From: Baylisascaris procyonis
Lineage: Eukaryota > Nematoda > Chromadorea > Rhabditida > Ascarididae
Direction: 5' to 3'
Length of the DNA: 64,000 nucleotides
Assembly (NCBI GenBank): GCA_037389465.1
Contig: JAZARR010000153.1
Span: 3,457,001-3,521,000 of the forward strand
The position numbers were made by a program, and so were the translations under genes. The notes under the pieces are model-generated. The model saw only the letters and a list, made by a program, of their open reading frames with translations. It was not told the DNA's origin and did no database searches. The first letter of the stretch is position 1. Every line of letters starts with the position of its first letter. Positions 61,310 through 64,000 of this stretch are shown piece by piece.

Positions 61310-63870
61310 TTGCTAGACATATAAGTGATCCAGTTCATCATTTTTGCTTTCTGTTACTTAATCAGTCTGCTTAGTACTTCTACGTTATTGTGAGTAAACC
61401 GAAAATGAAGGCATAGAGAGGCTTCATGTTTATCGCTAGGACATCGAAGTCAATGAAGCAATGCAAAATAAAATGTCACATCTGCCCGTCTCATCACAGC
61501 AGCTTGCTCGATTTCTCAACAACTCACCCTTTAGCACCTGAGTGTTCATATATATTAGGAAATGAAAGAGTCACAGTGAAGTAACATTTAAAAAAAACAA
61601 ATTTCCAGCAGAAAAGCGCTGGACAATAAGGAGGCAATATGACTACTACTGAAGGATTATACTGCATTATTTATTTCCATTCCCTTCGCATCAGCACCTC
61701 TCATATAATGGAATACTTCAGATTTTCAATGCATTCAAATCGATGCATTTCAAATTCTCTCATCGGCAGGTTTTCATTGCCCGCCCGTTCAATATCTCCC
61801 TGCCGGCTATGCACCAGCGAAGAGTCTGAAGTTGGGCACGGAGCCTCCCATTCTTGCTTGAAAATGACTTACTTTAACTTGTGGTGCTCTTTAAATGTGA
61901 TTATAGAGTGTTGCCTCATCGGAGTCCATAGAATTCATTCGTTCTATCTTAGGCTGAGTAAAGTACGATTTTTAGACCACATATAGCGGCAAGTACGATC
62001 GAAATTTACGTTTTTCTGAGTGGGATGTGTGTGACTCTCGGCCGGACTTACCCTTGTGCAGGATTCGAAAAATTGCAAGGAAAGCCGATGATAGCAGGAC
62101 TGTATCGACATCACTTGCCGATAGAGAAGACGCAGTAAGCAGTGAAACTTGATATTTGTTTATTGATGTGCCTCTCTGCTGCTGTTCGTGGCAACGAAGT
62201 ACCCAGTGACCGACCGCTACGACGCAGATGCTGTATTTGTCAAAATCTCTTCCGAATTTTAAACAGTATGAGGAATTTCGAAGAGGCTCATCAGAAACAT
62301 CGACGGAAACACTCTAAGTGATTTGTACGGAGAAGCTTATTTTTGTTCAGATTCATGAACGGCCTTCACGAGAAGATAATTTTAGGCAAAACTGTCAAAA
62401 GAATTAAGCGGGTCGATGAGTTAATTTTCCGTGAAATTTGCAGAAATCTTTTCGCGGAAAAGCTTTCTCACAGCAGTTCGTAAACGCTTCAAATCGCCTT
62501 GTAAGCTCCGGTGAAGTTCCTGAGGAGCTGAAGGGTACTTTGAATATCGGCAGTACTTGCTGAATTTTCAGTGTCTCATTTTAATCGGTTAGTTATTAAA
62601 AGAAACAACAGAAACAATTTGAAAAGTAATTTTGCATTGTCACTAATTGTTGGCATTTTCCCACTCGCCAACAATTTCGGCATCGAAATGGCTAAATAGC
62701 CAAGCAATTTCTGTTACGTGGTTGCCTTAGAAAGTAAATTTGACTCGTTGAAATTAGCAATAAAAAAACATCTAGATGTAGGCACATAAGTGCTTTTTGG
62801 ATGACCAATTGAAGCAGTGCAGACAAAGCGTCAAAAGATGCCCATTAAACCAATGGCCTCTTTAGATGTCACCAACAATAGAACTTTAAATGCGACTTTT
62901 GCAATTCTTTATTTGCGACTTCAATGGATCTCAAGGACTTGAGAAACTGAAAGACTTGAAAGAAATTCAATGAAAGAAAACGCTCCAAGAGCAATCAGGA
63001 AAGACTGAGGGCCATCAGTGCACACACCTCAGTGATCAATCGTTTAACACAGCTAGCGTTAGGCCTTCCTATGCGCAGAGGGTGTTTAGGTTTCAACGAT
63101 TGTATTTTATGGACAGACGTATGATGCCGAAATCTTCTATGTTGAAGGGCACTTCAAGATAACAGCAAAATGAGCACACGAGTAGCTTAACACAAATTGC
63201 AGGATGTTGAAGGATCCGGTACGAGCGATGCAATTCCAGCACTATCGGAGTGGAAAAGGCAAGTGGATATATCGAAGTTGTAAATATCATCTAATAGATG
63301 TAAATGCTATCTAATAAAAAAATAAAAAAATAAAAATTGACAAAATATTCAACTCTTTCTTGACTGCTTAAGCGGTTAACACAAAATCTCTTTTTCATCG
63401 TATAAAATATTTAAGCTGTTTGTGCGGCCACCAATTTGGCTAATATCTTTTGATGAGTTAAGATCATTTATACAATTATTTAATGTTGTCGTCAGAAAAT
63501 ATGGATTTCGATTCTCTTCAATACCGAGACACTGCATTTAGTGCTATACTCTATGGCTGTGACATCATGTATAGTGACGTTTACGTAGCGACGGAAGGAT
63601 CATAATAAACACTGTAAATATTTTCAAGATGAGTTCATAAAAACGATGATCGTTGATGCGTTGTTTGAAAAATGATTTTCTGCAGAATGAATTATTCATT
63701 GATTTGTTGCAGGCTCTACTATCTCTAAACGGTGCCGCAAATTCGAAAACAATAGTGCATCAAAGCGATGATATAGATAACGAAATGAATCACATTAGTT
63801 TTCTATTTGTTCATGTGATTAATGCATATGCACTGATAAGAAAGTGCACATATGCGGGAAATGAGTGTCA
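61310..63870. other. Intergenic, no gene recognised
   Basis: Plus ORF 61639-61986 (115 codons) lacks any domain or splice support. No RNA gene or clear repeat noted. Confidence 0.4.
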
Positions 63871-63876
63871 AAGTTG

Positions 63877-63993
63877 ATGTTTTCCAACTATGTCCTCCCC
63901 GAGTATTCCGACGTTCTTCGATCCACAAACAGTGCTCATGCTCTAGCATCATGCCGCGACGAGGTCTTTCGGAATATTCATATTGCTCAAGCG
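63877..63993 (+). CDS. Candidate first exon running off the window
   Basis: ATG at 63877 opens a 39-codon frame (MFSNYVLPEYSDVLRSTNSA, then RDEVFRNIHIAQA) ending at a GTATGA donor in phase 0, seven bases before the window ends. The composition looks coding. No family recognised; it needs the next sequence. Confidence 0.3.
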
Positions 63994-64000
63994 GTATGAT

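Overview
The window is nuclear DNA of an AT-rich, intron-rich animal, almost certainly a nematode. Introns end in TTTCAG-like acceptors, 3' splice-type sites sit just upstream of start codons as expected for spliced-leader addition, and an MSP1/ATAD1 AAA-ATPase gene lies next to a GABA-transaminase gene on the same strand. From memory, their C. elegans orthologues mspn-1 (K04D7.2) and gta-1 (K04D7.3) are also neighbours. The species cannot be named from the sequence. Genes were rebuilt by hand from splice sites and reading phase, because single ORFs capture only pieces of them.

Layout. 0-4.9 kb: the 3' end of a minus-strand Kunitz-domain gene, with a decayed second copy of its last exon and intron about 2.6 kb away. 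4.9-9.9 kb: a repeat family that reads as a small secreted protein. One copy is intact at 4.95-5.23 kb; another is split by a nearly complete APE-type non-LTR retrotransposon (6017-9733, minus strand) flanked by a 13-bp target-site duplication. 10.5-16.6 kb: the mspn-1 orthologue, nine exons, plus strand, about 353 aa. 16.6-23.4 kb: non-coding, with a degenerate tandem repeat, a tRNA-like relic and a TTTA microsatellite. 23.4-30.6 kb: the gta-1 orthologue, eleven exons, plus strand, about 469 aa.

30.6-38.6 kb holds weaker candidates: a single-exon secreted-protein ORF and a small helical-protein gene with a 26-nt exon. 38.8-40.1 kb has several fold-back structures. 41.6-45.9 kb carries a nine-exon minus-strand gene for a secreted cysteine-rich protein of about 408 aa with repeated C-x3-C motifs, resembling the nematode chondroitin-proteoglycan (CPG4-type) module; all eight exon junctions agree in phase. 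46-64 kb is mostly non-coding, with AT microsatellites forming a large palindrome, a GC-rich repeat block, fold-back elements, a tRNA-Glu-headed hairpin element, and two low-confidence small genes or exons.

The two confident host enzymes act in or on mitochondria: mspn-1 extracts mislocalised tail-anchored proteins from the outer membrane, and gta-1 degrades GABA in the matrix. The Kunitz and CPG4-like genes encode secreted proteins. Nothing suggests a bacterial-type operon, CRISPR array or phage.
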